DNA of 64,000 nucleotides from an uncultured Pelagibacteraceae bacterium (GCA_902583075.1 CACHUN010000003.1:186001-250000), one strand, 5' to 3'. Shown: positions 18,547 through 28,655, numbered from the stretch's first letter. A program made the numbers and translations. Notes: generated by a model from the letters alone, not told the origin.

Positions 18547-18969
18547 TTATTTTAGGATCGCAATAGTCTGACCAAACTCAACGGGCTGGCCATCTTCAAC
18601 ACTTATTTCTTTTACAACTCCATCAAGTGGGCTTGGAACATGGTTCATAGTTTTCATAGCTTCAACAATCATAACTGTCTCACCTTTTTTAATTTTTTGA
18701 CCTATCTCTATAAATTTTTTTCCACCTGGCTCTGGCGCCAGGTAAGCAGTTCCAATTATAGGGGAAATAATTTTTTTGGAGTTATCAATTGAAACTTCTT
18801 CTCTTATATTTTTTTTTTCACTGCTAGGAGCCACAGTTTCAATATTTTTTGATGTGCTTGATTTTGAAACCTTAACCTTAACATCTTTTTCAGTATATTC
18901 TATTTCTGTAAGATTAAACTCATCTAAATAATCAGTTAACTCTTTAATAATATTTTTATTAATTTTCAT
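18547..18969 (-). CDS. accB: Biotin carboxyl carrier protein AccB
   Basis: This 140-residue protein carries the biotin of acetyl-CoA carboxylase. The biotinylated lysine is K106 in the VEAMKTMN motif. An N-terminal helical region, a flexible Ser/Lys-rich linker (about 33-65), and a C-terminal biotinyl domain are in the normal order. It overlaps aroQ upstream by 11 bases and is followed by accC, the conserved aroQ-accB-accC order. Confidence 0.96.
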   Translation of the reverse strand: MKINKNIIKELTDYLDEFNLTEIEYTEKDVKVKVSKSSTSKNIETVAPSSEKKNIREEVSIDNSKKIISPIIGTAYLAPEPGGKKFIEIGQKIKKGETVMIVEAMKTMNHVPSPLDGVVKEISVEDGQPVEFGQTIAILK

Positions 18970-19402
18970 TTTTTAAGATTTCATGCATAGAGTTTATGGC
19001 TAAAATATAGCCATTTATTCCAAGTCCACATATTATACCAGTAACGACTGCACTTATAAGCGACTTATGCCTGAAATCCTCTCTTTTATAAATATTTGAT
19101 ATATGAATTTCTATAATGGGTTTTTTAAAAATACTCAAAGCATCTCTAATCGCGACTGAAGTATGACTGTAGCCAGCAGCATTTATAATAATTCCGTCAT
19201 GTGTCTTGTGAGCATCTTGAACAATATTAACAATATCTCCTTCTATATTTGATTGTTTGATATCTATATTGATATTTAAATCTTTAGCTTTTTTTTGACA
19301 GATTTCCTCAAGATATTTATAGTCTTTGCTACCATATTGAGTTTGTTCTCTTTCACCTAATAGATTAAGATTAGGTCCATTAATAACTAATATTTTACTC
19401 AT
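18959..19402 (-). CDS. aroQ: 3-dehydroquinate dehydratase, type II (AroQ)
   Basis: AroQ removes water from 3-dehydroquinate in the shikimate pathway. The signature GPNLNLLGERE is at residues 9-19, with catalytic Tyr23, Asn74 in NAAGYSH, His80 and His100 in EIHISN. The 147-residue length is typical of the dodecameric type II enzyme. It heads the aroQ-accB-accC run. Its start is 16 bases from the divergent start of thiS. Confidence 0.95.
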   Translation of the reverse strand: MSKILVINGPNLNLLGEREQTQYGSKDYKYLEEICQKKAKDLNINIDIKQSNIEGDIVNIVQDAHKTHDGIIINAAGYSHTSVAIRDALSIFKKPIIEIHISNIYKREDFRHKSLISAVVTGIICGLGINGYILAINSMHEILKNEN

Positions 19403-19418
19403 TAAAACTTTATATTAT

Positions 19419-19637
19419 ATGAATAAAAAAAATAAAATAAAAATAGTAGTGAATGGCAAGCATTTAACTGTAAATCTAAAATTTTCTTTAAAAAATCTTA
19501 CTGAAAAGTTAAAAACACCTATTAATAAAGTAGCAATAGAACTTAATGAAGAAATAGTTGATAAAAAAAAATTGAATAAAACTTTTTTAAAAAGTAAAGA
19601 TAAAATAGAGATTGTACATTTTATAGGTGGAGGTTAA
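19419..19637 (+). CDS. thiS: Sulfur carrier protein ThiS
   Basis: ThiS is a 72-residue ubiquitin-fold protein that carries sulfur as a C-terminal thiocarboxylate for thiazole formation. The C-terminus ends in the required Gly-Gly (IVHFIGGG). Its stop codon shares bases with the thiG start (TAATG), so the two are coupled. Only 16 bases separate it from divergent aroQ, leaving little space for a leader or a TPP riboswitch. Confidence 0.92.
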   Translation: MNKKNKIKIVVNGKHLTVNLKFSLKNLTEKLKTPINKVAIELNEEIVDKKKLNKTFLKSKDKIEIVHFIGGG

Positions 19638-20410
19638 TGAAATTTGATATTTTAAAAATTGCAAACAAAAAATTTAAATCTAGACTTATAGTTGGTACAG
19701 GAAAATATAAAAATATGAAAGAGTGTGCTAAAGCAATAAAAATTTCTGGGGCGGAAATTGTTACTGTCGCTGTAAGAAGAGTAAATATATCAGATAGATC
19801 TAAACCATTGCTAATGGATTATATTGATCCAAAAAATATAATGTATCTTCCTAATACCGCAGGATGCTTTACTTCAAAAGAAGCTTTAAGAACATTAAGA
19901 CTTGCACGTGAAATAGGAGGCTGGCAGATAGTTAAATTAGAAGTTTTAGGAGATAAAAAAAACTTATTTCCAGACATGATTGAAACTCTTAATTCTACCG
20001 AAATTTTAACAAAAGAGGGATTTAAAGTCATGGTTTATTGCAATGATGATCCACTAATGTGTAAGAGATTAGAAAACTCTGGTGCCTCAGCTATAATGCC
20101 ACTTGCAGCACCTATTGGTTCGGGTTTAGGTATACAAAATAAAACAAATATCAAAATCCTAAGACATCAAACAAAGGTTCCTCTGATAATTGATGCAGGA
20201 ATTGGTCAAGCTTCAGATGCTGTTCAAGCAATGGAAATGGGATGCGATGCAGTATTAATAAATACCGCAATTGCAAAAGCTAAAAATCCATATCAAATGG
20301 CCGAGTCAATGAAATATGCAGTAATATCAGGAAGAAAATCTTTTCTTTCAGGGAGTATAACTCCTAGTATTTTAGGATCTCCTTCATCTCCAAAGAAGGG
20401 ATTAATCTAA
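19637..20410 (+). CDS. thiG: Thiazole synthase ThiG
   Basis: ThiG builds the thiazole phosphate ring of thiamine from DXP, ThiS-thiocarboxylate and dehydroglycine. The Schiff-base lysine is K100 in VKLEVLGD. The C-terminal phosphate-binding segment (IIDAGIGQASDA, MGCDAVLINTA) is intact. The 257-residue length is normal. No thiC, thiE, thiF or thiO is seen nearby. It converges with the RNase E/G gene with a 4-base overlap. Confidence 0.96.
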   Translation: MKFDILKIANKKFKSRLIVGTGKYKNMKECAKAIKISGAEIVTVAVRRVNISDRSKPLLMDYIDPKNIMYLPNTAGCFTSKEALRTLRLAREIGGWQIVKLEVLGDKKNLFPDMIETLNSTEILTKEGFKVMVYCNDDPLMCKRLENSGASAIMPLAAPIGSGLGIQNKTNIKILRHQTKVPLIIDAGIGQASDAVQAMEMGCDAVLINTAIAKAKNPYQMAESMKYAVISGRKSFLSGSITPSILGSPSSPKKGLI

Positions 20411-22170
20411 ATTTTTTTTCTCGAATTTTTTTTTTTGAATTTAGTTCTTTTAAAATTAGATTTATTTTTTTTTTTTAATTCTTTTTTTTTTTCAAATTTG
20501 TCCTCTACGATTTTTTGTAAAGTCTCAATTCTCTCGATTTTATCTAATACTTTAGATTGTTTTGATTTAAATTCTATTTTATAATCTTGTAGACCTAATT
20601 CATCTTCTGTATGGAGATTAATCTTAATCTTATTCTTTTTTTTAAAATAATCTAAATCCTCAGAAAAATAACTTTCTATAAATTTTAGTATTTTTTCGTT
20701 AACTTTAACGTCTACAACTTTAGCATTTGTTTCAAGTGTTTTAATCTCTATTAGTTTAATTACCTTTAATGCCAAGGTTTCGTTAGTTAATTTGATTGAC
20801 CATTTAATATTACTTTCTCTTAACCTTTGTCTAGACATTTCAAGTAATCCAAAATTACTAATTCTTCCTATTTGAATTCTAGCTCTGTCATTTCTACATC
20901 TCTCCTTTAATCTTCTTTCAACCTGTTTACGATTATTAAAGCTAAGCATATCTATAAAATCTATTATTATTAGACCAGACAAATCTCTAATCTTAATTTG
21001 TCTGGCAATTTCCTCAGCTGCCTCAAGATTAGTATCTAGTGCAGTACTTTCAACGTTCTTTTGCTTTATAGATTTGCCTGAGTTAATGTCAATCGACACC
21101 AATGCTTCTGTTGGATTTATTACAAGATATCCTCCTGAGCTAAGCTTTACTTCTGTTTTAAATATTTCAAAAAGTTTTTTTTCTATATTTTCCTTAAAAA
21201 ATAACGATACCTTTTCCCGAAATTTTTTTACTTTTTTCACTTGCTTTGGCATCATTAGTTTCATGTAATTTTTTGCCTTTTGATATCCTTCGTTACCTTC
21301 TACTATAATGTTTAGTGTATCGTCGTCGTACATATCTCTTATACTTCTTTTAATAATATCGCTCTCTTGATGAATTAAAGATGGTGCTATCGAATTTAAT
21401 GCATTATTTTTTATCGAGTTCCAAGCCGAAATTAAATTTTTTAGATCACCATCTATTTCATTTTTTGTTTTATTTGACCCAGCTGTTCTAACTATAATTC
21501 CCATCTCTTTTGGAATATCTATTTCATTTAAGATTTTTCTAATCTTCTTTCTATCCCCAGGATTAAATATTTTTCTTGAAATACCTCCACCTTTAGCAGT
21601 GTTGGGCATTAAAACTATGTACTTTCCTGCAATACTAATAAAAGTACTAAGTGCCGCTCCTTTAAAACCTCTTTCATCTTTTAGCACTTGGACCAATATA
21701 ACCTGATTTGGTTTAATAACTTCCTGAATTTTGTATCTTTTAGATGGAAATTTTTTTTCACTATTTTTTTTTTCTTTACTTTCATCCTCTGATTTTTCTA
21801 CTGGATCGTTTAATTTAATTTCTTTATTTCCCTCTAAAATTTGATTTTCATTATTTTCACTTTCTTTTGATAATTCTTCTCTGACTTTTTCTTCTTCTTC
21901 TTTTATTTTATCTAAATCTGTTTGTGGAAGTTGATAGTAGTCAGATTGAATATCATTAAAAGACAAAAAACCATGTCTCTCTCTTCCAAAATCTACAAAA
22001 GCAGCTTGTAAAGAAGGTTCAATCCTGCTTACTTTTCCAAGATAAATATTATTTTTTATAAGTGTGTTGTTAATACTTTCATATTCGTAGTCTTCAATAT
22101 GATTTTCATTTTTGAGAACAACTCTAGTTTCATTAGGATGCGAAGCATCGATATATAAATTTTTTGACAT
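20407..22170 (-). CDS. Ribonuclease E/G family endoribonuclease without the zinc-link cysteines
   Basis: This 587-residue protein matches the catalytic part of RNase E/G, the single-strand endonuclease of mRNA turnover and rRNA/tRNA processing. It has an N-terminal S1 RNA-binding region (FVDFGRERHGFL) split by an acidic Glu/Lys-rich insertion at about 75-145. The core has ALSTFISIAGKY, the catalytic metal block IDFIDM at 403-408, and EMSRQRLRESN near 440-451. The CPxCxGxG zinc-link that should follow EMSRQRL is missing, and the chain runs straight into NETLALKVIKLIE. The C-terminus is a short Lys-rich tail rather than a degradosome scaffold. Confidence 0.9.
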   Translation of the reverse strand: MSKNLYIDASHPNETRVVLKNENHIEDYEYESINNTLIKNNIYLGKVSRIEPSLQAAFVDFGRERHGFLSFNDIQSDYYQLPQTDLDKIKEEEEKVREELSKESENNENQILEGNKEIKLNDPVEKSEDESKEKKNSEKKFPSKRYKIQEVIKPNQVILVQVLKDERGFKGAALSTFISIAGKYIVLMPNTAKGGGISRKIFNPGDRKKIRKILNEIDIPKEMGIIVRTAGSNKTKNEIDGDLKNLISAWNSIKNNALNSIAPSLIHQESDIIKRSIRDMYDDDTLNIIVEGNEGYQKAKNYMKLMMPKQVKKVKKFREKVSLFFKENIEKKLFEIFKTEVKLSSGGYLVINPTEALVSIDINSGKSIKQKNVESTALDTNLEAAEEIARQIKIRDLSGLIIIDFIDMLSFNNRKQVERRLKERCRNDRARIQIGRISNFGLLEMSRQRLRESNIKWSIKLTNETLALKVIKLIEIKTLETNAKVVDVKVNEKILKFIESYFSEDLDYFKKKNKIKINLHTEDELGLQDYKIEFKSKQSKVLDKIERIETLQKIVEDKFEKKKELKKKNKSNFKRTKFKKKNSRKKI

Positions 22171-22252
22171 AAATTTTGATTATTTTTCATTTGTTAAATT
22201 TTTAAATTCGGTGCCTTAACTTTAACAAATTCAATTAATAATTTAAACTAAA

Positions 22253-24592
22253 ATGAGTAAATATATAAAAAATCTTTTAATAGCATTAATGTTAATTTCA
22301 TTACTGTCTATTATAGTAGTATTCTCAATACTTTGGTCTTATTCAAATAAATTACCAGATTATAAATTTTTGAAAAATTATAAGCCTCCAGTTTCAAGTA
22401 AAGTTTATTCAGGAAATGGTATATTGATAAGTGACTTTTCGTCTGAAAAAAGAATATTTGTACCTTTTAATGCTGTTCCAAAAAAAATAATTAATTCATT
22501 CTTGTCCTCAGAGGATAAGAATTTTTTTAAACATCCAGGCGTAGATGCAAAAGGGGTATTAAGAGCAATCAAAAATAACATTTTTAATTTAATAAAATCA
22601 AATAGATTAGAGGGAGCTTCTACCATTACTCAACAAGTGGCAAAAAATTTTCTTTTATCTAATGAAGTTAGTTTAGATAGAAAAATAAAAGAGGCTATTC
22701 TAGCATTCAGGATTGAAAGAGCCTTGTCAAAAGAGAGAATACTAGAACTTTATTTAAATCAGATTTATCTTGGCGAAGGGTCCTATGGTATAGCCTCAGC
22801 AAGTCTCAGATATTTTGATAAACCTATTGGTGAATTGAATTATTCAGAGGCTGCTTTGTTAGCTGCACTACCTAAGGCTCCTAGCAAATATAACCCATAT
22901 AAAAATAAAGAATTAGCAACCTATAGACGGGATTTAGTAATTAAAAACCTTTATGAAAACAAATATATCTCTAAAGAAAAGTACAATGATTTAATTAATT
23001 CTGAAATCATTTTAAAAAAGAGAAAAAGAATTTTTTTAGAAGATACAAGATATTTTATAGAAGATATAAGAAAAAAAGTAATACAAAATTATGGATATGA
23101 TAAAGTTCATAAACAAGGTTTTAATATAAAAAGTCCAATTAATTTAGAACTTCAGAATTTAGCTTCAGCTTCATTAAGAAAAGGATTATTAGAGTTTGAT
23201 AAAAGGAAAGGATGGCGTGGCCCTTTAGATAATAGGAAAAATAAAGATTGGAATAAAAACTTGGAGAAGTTTGATTTAGAAAAAACAATTGGTTGGCAAG
23301 TAGCAATTGTAAAAAGGATAGATAAATTTGAGACTTTAATACAAACATCAAATAAGGAATATGGAATAATAAATTATGAGGATATTGATTGGACAAGGAA
23401 AAATTTCGATCAAATTTTCAAAGTTAATGATCTAATCTATGTAAAAAAAATTTCTGACGGTATTTTTAGTTTAAGACAGCTACCAAATGTTAATGGTGGA
23501 ATTGTTGTCATGGATCCTTACACCGGAAGAGTACTAGCAATGTCAGGAGGTTTTAGTTTTAAAAAAAGTGAATTTAATAGAGTATCACAAGCAAAGAGAC
23601 AGCCTGGATCTGCTTTTAAACCTTTCATTTATGCTCTTGCGTTAGAAAATAATTATACCCCATCCTCTTTGATTTTAGATGCTCCAATTGTTCTTGATCA
23701 AGGAGAAGATTTAAAAGTGTGGAAACCAGAAAATTATGGTAAAAAATTTTATGGCCTTTCTACATTAAGAACGGGTGTCGAAAAGTCTAGAAATTTGATG
23801 ACTGTGAGGATTTCACAAGACTTAGGGATAGACAAAATTATAAATTTTTCAAAAAAACTTAATATCTACGATAATCCTGATGAATTATTATCAGTCGCAT
23901 TAGGATCAGCAGAAACAACTTTATTGAACATAACTAGTGCATATTGTTCGTTTGTAAACGGAGGAAAATTAGTTACTCCTGTTATAATTGATAGAATTCA
24001 GGGAAGTGAGGGGAATACAATTTTTAATAATGAAAAAAGATTTTGTGAAAATTGTGATAAAATTTCTTTTGAAGGTAATAACATTCCAATAATTAAAAGT
24101 AACTTTAAACAAATATTTTCTGCACAAACTGCTTATCAAATGACTTCTATATTGGAAGGAGTAATACAAAGAGGCACTGGAAAAAAACTAAATGACTTAA
24201 ATTTACAGCTTGGAGGAAAAACAGGGACAACTAACAATAATACTGATACCTGGTTTATAGGATTTACATCTAATCTTGTTGTTGGTGTTTATGTTGGATA
24301 CGACAGTCCAAAAAGATTAGGAAAATACGAGACAGGCTCTAAAACAGCACTTCCAATATTTAAAGAATTCATAAAAAAAGCGATAAATAATTATGATGCC
24401 AGACCTTTTAAAATTGCAAAAGGAATTAAAATGATGGTAATTGATGCTGAGACTGGAAAAAAAGCAGATTTTGGCTCAAAAAAAACGATTATTGAATCTT
24501 ATAAAAAAGAAAAAATTGAAAATCAGTTAATAATTAGTAATGTCGAAAATAATTCTGATAAATTAGAAAAAAATATTTTAAAATTTTATTAA
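22253..24592 (+). CDS. mrcA: Penicillin-binding protein 1A (bifunctional transglycosylase/transpeptidase)
   Basis: This class A PBP polymerises and cross-links peptidoglycan from the inner membrane. It has an N-terminal membrane anchor (residues about 7-29), then a GT51 domain with the catalytic SSEDKNFFKHPG and GASTITQQVAKN motifs. The transpeptidase has the nucleophile in QPGSAFKPF, KSRNLM as the SxN box, and KTGTT. It is 779 residues long. It is divergent from the RNase E/G gene across 82 bases. Its TAA shares one base with the prfB start, so the two genes are likely coupled. Confidence 0.95.
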   Translation: MSKYIKNLLIALMLISLLSIIVVFSILWSYSNKLPDYKFLKNYKPPVSSKVYSGNGILISDFSSEKRIFVPFNAVPKKIINSFLSSEDKNFFKHPGVDAKGVLRAIKNNIFNLIKSNRLEGASTITQQVAKNFLLSNEVSLDRKIKEAILAFRIERALSKERILELYLNQIYLGEGSYGIASASLRYFDKPIGELNYSEAALLAALPKAPSKYNPYKNKELATYRRDLVIKNLYENKYISKEKYNDLINSEIILKKRKRIFLEDTRYFIEDIRKKVIQNYGYDKVHKQGFNIKSPINLELQNLASASLRKGLLEFDKRKGWRGPLDNRKNKDWNKNLEKFDLEKTIGWQVAIVKRIDKFETLIQTSNKEYGIINYEDIDWTRKNFDQIFKVNDLIYVKKISDGIFSLRQLPNVNGGIVVMDPYTGRVLAMSGGFSFKKSEFNRVSQAKRQPGSAFKPFIYALALENNYTPSSLILDAPIVLDQGEDLKVWKPENYGKKFYGLSTLRTGVEKSRNLMTVRISQDLGIDKIINFSKKLNIYDNPDELLSVALGSAETTLLNITSAYCSFVNGGKLVTPVIIDRIQGSEGNTIFNNEKRFCENCDKISFEGNNIPIIKSNFKQIFSAQTAYQMTSILEGVIQRGTGKKLNDLNLQLGGKTGTTNNNTDTWFIGFTSNLVVGVYVGYDSPKRLGKYETGSKTALPIFKEFIKKAINNYDARPFKIAKGIKMMVIDAETGKKADFGSKKTIIESYKKEKIENQLIISNVENNSDKLEKNILKFY

Positions 24593-25690
24593 TGGAACAG
24601 GAAATAGATAAATTTAAATCTGAAGTAATAAAGATAAATCAAAGAATCAAGGAGTTTCTTTGAAACACAAAATATAGAGAAAAAAAGAAATAAACTAAAT
24701 GCCATTGCAGAAGATCCAAAATTTTGGAGTGATAGAAAACAAGCTGAAAAAATATTAAAGGAAAAAAAAAGTTACGATAATTTATTAGATTCCCACAAGC
24801 ATTCAGAGCAAGAGATTAATGATCTATATGATATTTTTCAATTAGCTAGTGAGGAAAATGATAAACAACTACTTCAAGAGACTTTAAAAAAATTTTCAAA
24901 TCTAAAAGAAGAATTAAAAAAATTAGAAATTAAATGTTTTCTTTCTAATGAAAATGATATTTTAGACAGTTATTTAGAATTTCATGCAGGAGCAGGTGGT
25001 ACCGAAAGTCAAGATTGGGCAGAAATGTTAAGAAGAATGTATATGAAATGGGCAGCTGTTAGAGATCATAAAGTAGAATTAATTAGCGAGCATAAAGGAG
25101 ACGAAGCAGGAATAAAATCTTCAGTAATAAAAATCTCTGGAGAATATATTTATGGCTTTTTAAAATCAGAGTCTGGGATTCATCGTTTAGTTAGAATTTC
25201 ACCTTTTGACTCAGGGGCTAGAAGACATACCAGTTTTGCTAGTGTTTGGGTTTATCCAGTAATTAGTGAGGATATAGATATAGAGATATTAGAAAAAGAT
25301 TTAAGAATAGATACTTATAGATCAAGTGGAGCAGGTGGACAGCATGTAAACACAACAGATAGTGCTGTAAGAATTACACATATTCCAAGTAAAATTGTTG
25401 TTCAATGTCAAAATGAAAGATCTCAGCATAAAAATAAGGAAACATGCATGAATATGCTTAAAGCGAGACTCTATGAGCATGAAATCCAAAAAAGAAAAAA
25501 AGAGAACGATAGTATTGAAAATTCAAAATCTGAAATTGGTTGGGGACATCAAATTAGATCATATGTATTACATCCTTATAGAATGGTTAAAGATAATAGA
25601 ACAAATTATGAGAACTCTAATCCTGATAAAGTTTTAGATGGTGAGATTGATGATTTTTTAGAAAATTCTTTATATAAAATAAATGCGTAA
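24592..25690 (+). CDS. prfB: Peptide chain release factor 2 (programmed +1 frameshift)
   Basis: RF2 ends translation at UGA and UAA. The gene starts at the ATG at 24592, which overlaps the mrcA TAA. It runs 23 codons to an in-frame TGA at 24661, then continues in the +1 frame from 24662 to 25690. The joined product is 365 residues, the same length as E. coli RF2. The shifted frame gives LETQNIEKKRNKL, then EFHAGAGGTESQDWAEM and the catalytic GGQ in SSGAGGQHVNTTDSA. An annotation starting at the internal ATG of 25025 would lose the N-terminal 144 residues. This is a functional gene, not a pseudogene. Confidence 0.95.
24649..24663 (+). promoter_or_regulatory. RF2 autoregulatory +1 frameshift site
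   Basis: The site reads AAG GAG TTT CTT TGA. AAGGAG (24649-24654) is the internal Shine-Dalgarno-like element, three bases before the slippery CTT T (24658-24661), and the TGA stop is at 24661-24663. This matches the classical prfB arrangement. When RF2 is scarce, the ribosome pauses at UGA and slips +1 on CUU U, making more RF2. Confidence 0.93.
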
Positions 25691-28655
25691 AACTATTTTA
25701 ATTATAATTTCAATAATTTTAACAGTTTTATTTTTTTCTCTTATTTATTTAAGCACTTATGGAGTCAAGACAGACAATTTTAATACTTTTATAAATACCA
25801 AAGTTAACGAATATAATTCAAGATTAAATCTTAAACTTGAAGATGTATTTATTAAGTTAAATCTGATTCAAGGTTCTATAAATATTAATACTAAAGATTC
25901 AATTTTGATTGCTGAAAATAATGAAATAAAAATTTTAAAAACAGATATAAATTTAAATATTATAAAATTTATTAAAAAAGAAAACTCAATTAAAAATATA
26001 AAGATACAGTCCTCAGAAAATTCTATAAAAAGAGTTACATCCATATTAAACTCTGTGAACTTTGACCTATCTAGATATGTAGTTTATAGCCAAATCAAAA
26101 AAGGATTGATTAAATTTAAATTAGAAGTTGATTTTGATAATATGAGTCAAAAACTATATTCATATAGCCTTTCTGGTTCTGTAAAAGAAGCTAAATTTAA
26201 TTTACTAGGCTATGACAGTATTGACGGAATAAATTTTAATTTTGATACTAAGGATAAATTGACAAAAATTTCTAATTTAAATTTTAGATATCAAAATTTA
26301 AATTTTGTATCAGAAAGTATTGAAATTATCGACGAAAAATCAGACTTGTATTCTATAAAAGGAGATATTGAAAATTCAGAAGCATTAATAAATCCAAATG
26401 TATTATTTAAACTAGCAAATATCAAACAGGATTTTTTATCCAACAAAGATATTCCAATTAAGAGCAAAAATTTTTTTTCATTTAAATTTAATAAATTAAA
26501 AAAAATAGAAAATATGAAAATTGATTCAATTATAAATTTTGATGAAATACACTTAGGTAAAAAGTACAAAAATTTAATTTTTCTAAAGGATGGTACAATT
26601 AACTCTAGGTATGAAAATAGCCAATTGAATGCAGATTTAACATCAAATTTTGTATTCTATAATGACTTAAAATCACAAAATAATTATAAAGACAATAAAT
26701 TAAAATTATTTTTAAAAAGTAAAAAAAATAAAAAAATCAGAATAAATGGAAATATTAGTAATAAAAAAATACTTCTAGATACCAAGATTTTTTTAAATTT
26801 TTTAGGATTAGATACCAATCTAATAGCTGATGAAAGTATAAATATTGAAACAGACAATCAATTCAAATTTGAAATTAATAACAGTAAAGTAGAAAATTAC
26901 CTTATTAATTCAAAAATTGATTTTGATAAATTAGAGCTAAATAAAAAAATCCAAGATTTTCTGTATTTAAAAAATATTAAGACTGAATTAATCTTTGGAA
27001 ATGAAATACTAAAGCTTGATTTGAAAAGTAATTATTCATTTTTAAATCAAAACTATAATAATGAGTTAGATAATAATATTTTAAATTTAAAACTAGATAA
27101 AAATAGATCAAATATCAGTGATGTAGAAATCTTTTTAAAGACTAAAAACAATAATATCAATACAAAAGAATTTAAAAAATATTTTAATGTTCAAGAAATT
27201 TTATTAGAAGATCAAATTATCAATATAGATTCTGATTTTTTGATAAATTTTTCAATTGACGATAAATTTAATATAAACAAACTTAGTGTAAGCTCTGATT
27301 TAAATTTTGATAATCTAGATATTAATTTTAAATCTAATATCGTAAAAAAATATTTAGAAAATTATGAAAATAAAATATCTATCAAGGATCCAAAGCTTTC
27401 ATTTAAATACTCGAACGATTTAATTAATTTTCAATTAGATGGAAAATATTCATTAAACAACAAAAAAGATAATTTTTTTATTAAATTTGAGGGAAATCAA
27501 AATAATTTTGAACTTTACACTTTACTGGATTTAGATAAAAGTGTTTTAAACTTAAAAGATATTCAATATTATAAAAAAAAAAATATACCTGCAAAATTAG
27601 AAATTATATTAAATAAATCTAAAAAAGGTTTTAATTTTAAAAAAATTATCTTTAATGAAAATAAAAATTTTATTTTAGCTCAAAATTTAAATATATCTCC
27701 TGACTTTAAGATACAGAGTGTAGAGGAAATTGATGTCAATTTTGTTAATACAAATAAAATTCTAAACAACTTCAAAATAAAAAAAAATTCAAATAACTAT
27801 AATTTTATTGGAAATCAAATTGATGGAGAACAATTTGTTGAAAGACTATTGAAAGGTAATAAAAAAAATAAAATTTCCAAATTATTTTACAATATTAATA
27901 CTTCATTAATATTGAACATAAATAAAATATATTTAGAAAAAAATACATACCTTGAGAAATTTTTAGGAGAATTTGATATAAAGGAAAATAAGTTATTCCT
28001 AGCTAAGGTTGATGCAGTCTTAGAAAACAATAAGAAATTCTCTTATTCTTACAGAACAACAATCAAAAATGAAAAAATTACAAATATATTTATTGATGGA
28101 CCCAAACCATTTATAAATAATTATAAATTTATTAAAGGTTTTAGCGAAGGCAAATTAAAATTTAATTCTATAAAGATTGATAATACTTCTAGATCAAATC
28201 TAAAAATTAATAATTTTAAAGTTAAGGAAGTTCCAGTTTTAGCAAAAATACTTACACTTGCATCTTTGCAAGGAATTGCAGATCTTCTAACAGGAGAAGG
28301 AATAAGATTCGACGAATTTGAAATGGATTTCAAGACAAAAAATAATCTAATAGAAATCGATGAGCTTTATGCACTTGGGCCAGCTATATCGATAATGATG
28401 GAAGGTTACATTGAGATAGACAGAGTAACAAGTTTAAGAGGAACTTTAGTACCAGCAACAACAATTAATAAAACAATATCAAAAATTCCTTTACTTGGTA
28501 ACATCTTAGTTGGTAGTAAAACTGGTGAAGGTGTGTTTGGTGTAAGTTTTAAGATTAAGGGACCACCAAATAATTTAAAAAGTTCAGTAAATCCAATAAA
28601 AACACTGACTCCAAGATTTATTACAAGGACTCTAGAAATTATTAAAGGTAATTAA
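25683..28655 (+). CDS. Large AsmA-like exported/inner-membrane protein
   Basis: This 990-residue protein has one N-terminal membrane segment (residues about 5-25) and a long Asn/Lys/Ile-rich body of predicted beta strands. The C-terminal 150 residues are its best conserved part: LAKILTLASLQGIADLLTG, a GPAISIMMEGYI block, and ATTINKTISKIPLLG. They match the AsmA-like C-terminal region of YhdP-type proteins. Those proteins are thought to help phospholipid movement to the outer membrane. It overlaps the prfB end by 8 bases and converges with tyrS with a 4-base overlap. The specific role is inferred from the family only. Confidence 0.78.
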   Translation: MRKTILIIISIILTVLFFSLIYLSTYGVKTDNFNTFINTKVNEYNSRLNLKLEDVFIKLNLIQGSININTKDSILIAENNEIKILKTDINLNIIKFIKKENSIKNIKIQSSENSIKRVTSILNSVNFDLSRYVVYSQIKKGLIKFKLEVDFDNMSQKLYSYSLSGSVKEAKFNLLGYDSIDGINFNFDTKDKLTKISNLNFRYQNLNFVSESIEIIDEKSDLYSIKGDIENSEALINPNVLFKLANIKQDFLSNKDIPIKSKNFFSFKFNKLKKIENMKIDSIINFDEIHLGKKYKNLIFLKDGTINSRYENSQLNADLTSNFVFYNDLKSQNNYKDNKLKLFLKSKKNKKIRINGNISNKKILLDTKIFLNFLGLDTNLIADESINIETDNQFKFEINNSKVENYLINSKIDFDKLELNKKIQDFLYLKNIKTELIFGNEILKLDLKSNYSFLNQNYNNELDNNILNLKLDKNRSNISDVEIFLKTKNNNINTKEFKKYFNVQEILLEDQIINIDSDFLINFSIDDKFNINKLSVSSDLNFDNLDINFKSNIVKKYLENYENKISIKDPKLSFKYSNDLINFQLDGKYSLNNKKDNFFIKFEGNQNNFELYTLLDLDKSVLNLKDIQYYKKKNIPAKLEIILNKSKKGFNFKKIIFNENKNFILAQNLNISPDFKIQSVEEIDVNFVNTNKILNNFKIKKNSNNYNFIGNQIDGEQFVERLLKGNKKNKISKLFYNINTSLILNINKIYLEKNTYLEKFLGEFDIKENKLFLAKVDAVLENNKKFSYSYRTTIKNEKITNIFIDGPKPFINNYKFIKGFSEGKLKFNSIKIDNTSRSNLKINNFKVKEVPVLAKILTLASLQGIADLLTGEGIRFDEFEMDFKTKNNLIEIDELYALGPAISIMMEGYIEIDRVTSLRGTLVPATTINKTISKIPLLGNILVGSKTGEGVFGVSFKIKGPPNNLKSSVNPIKTLTPRFITRTLEIIKGN

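Noticed and set aside
24592..24663. Reading prfB as a pseudogene because of the early TGA
   Set aside because: The stop sits in a canonical RF2 frameshift site and the +1 frame restores a full-length protein.
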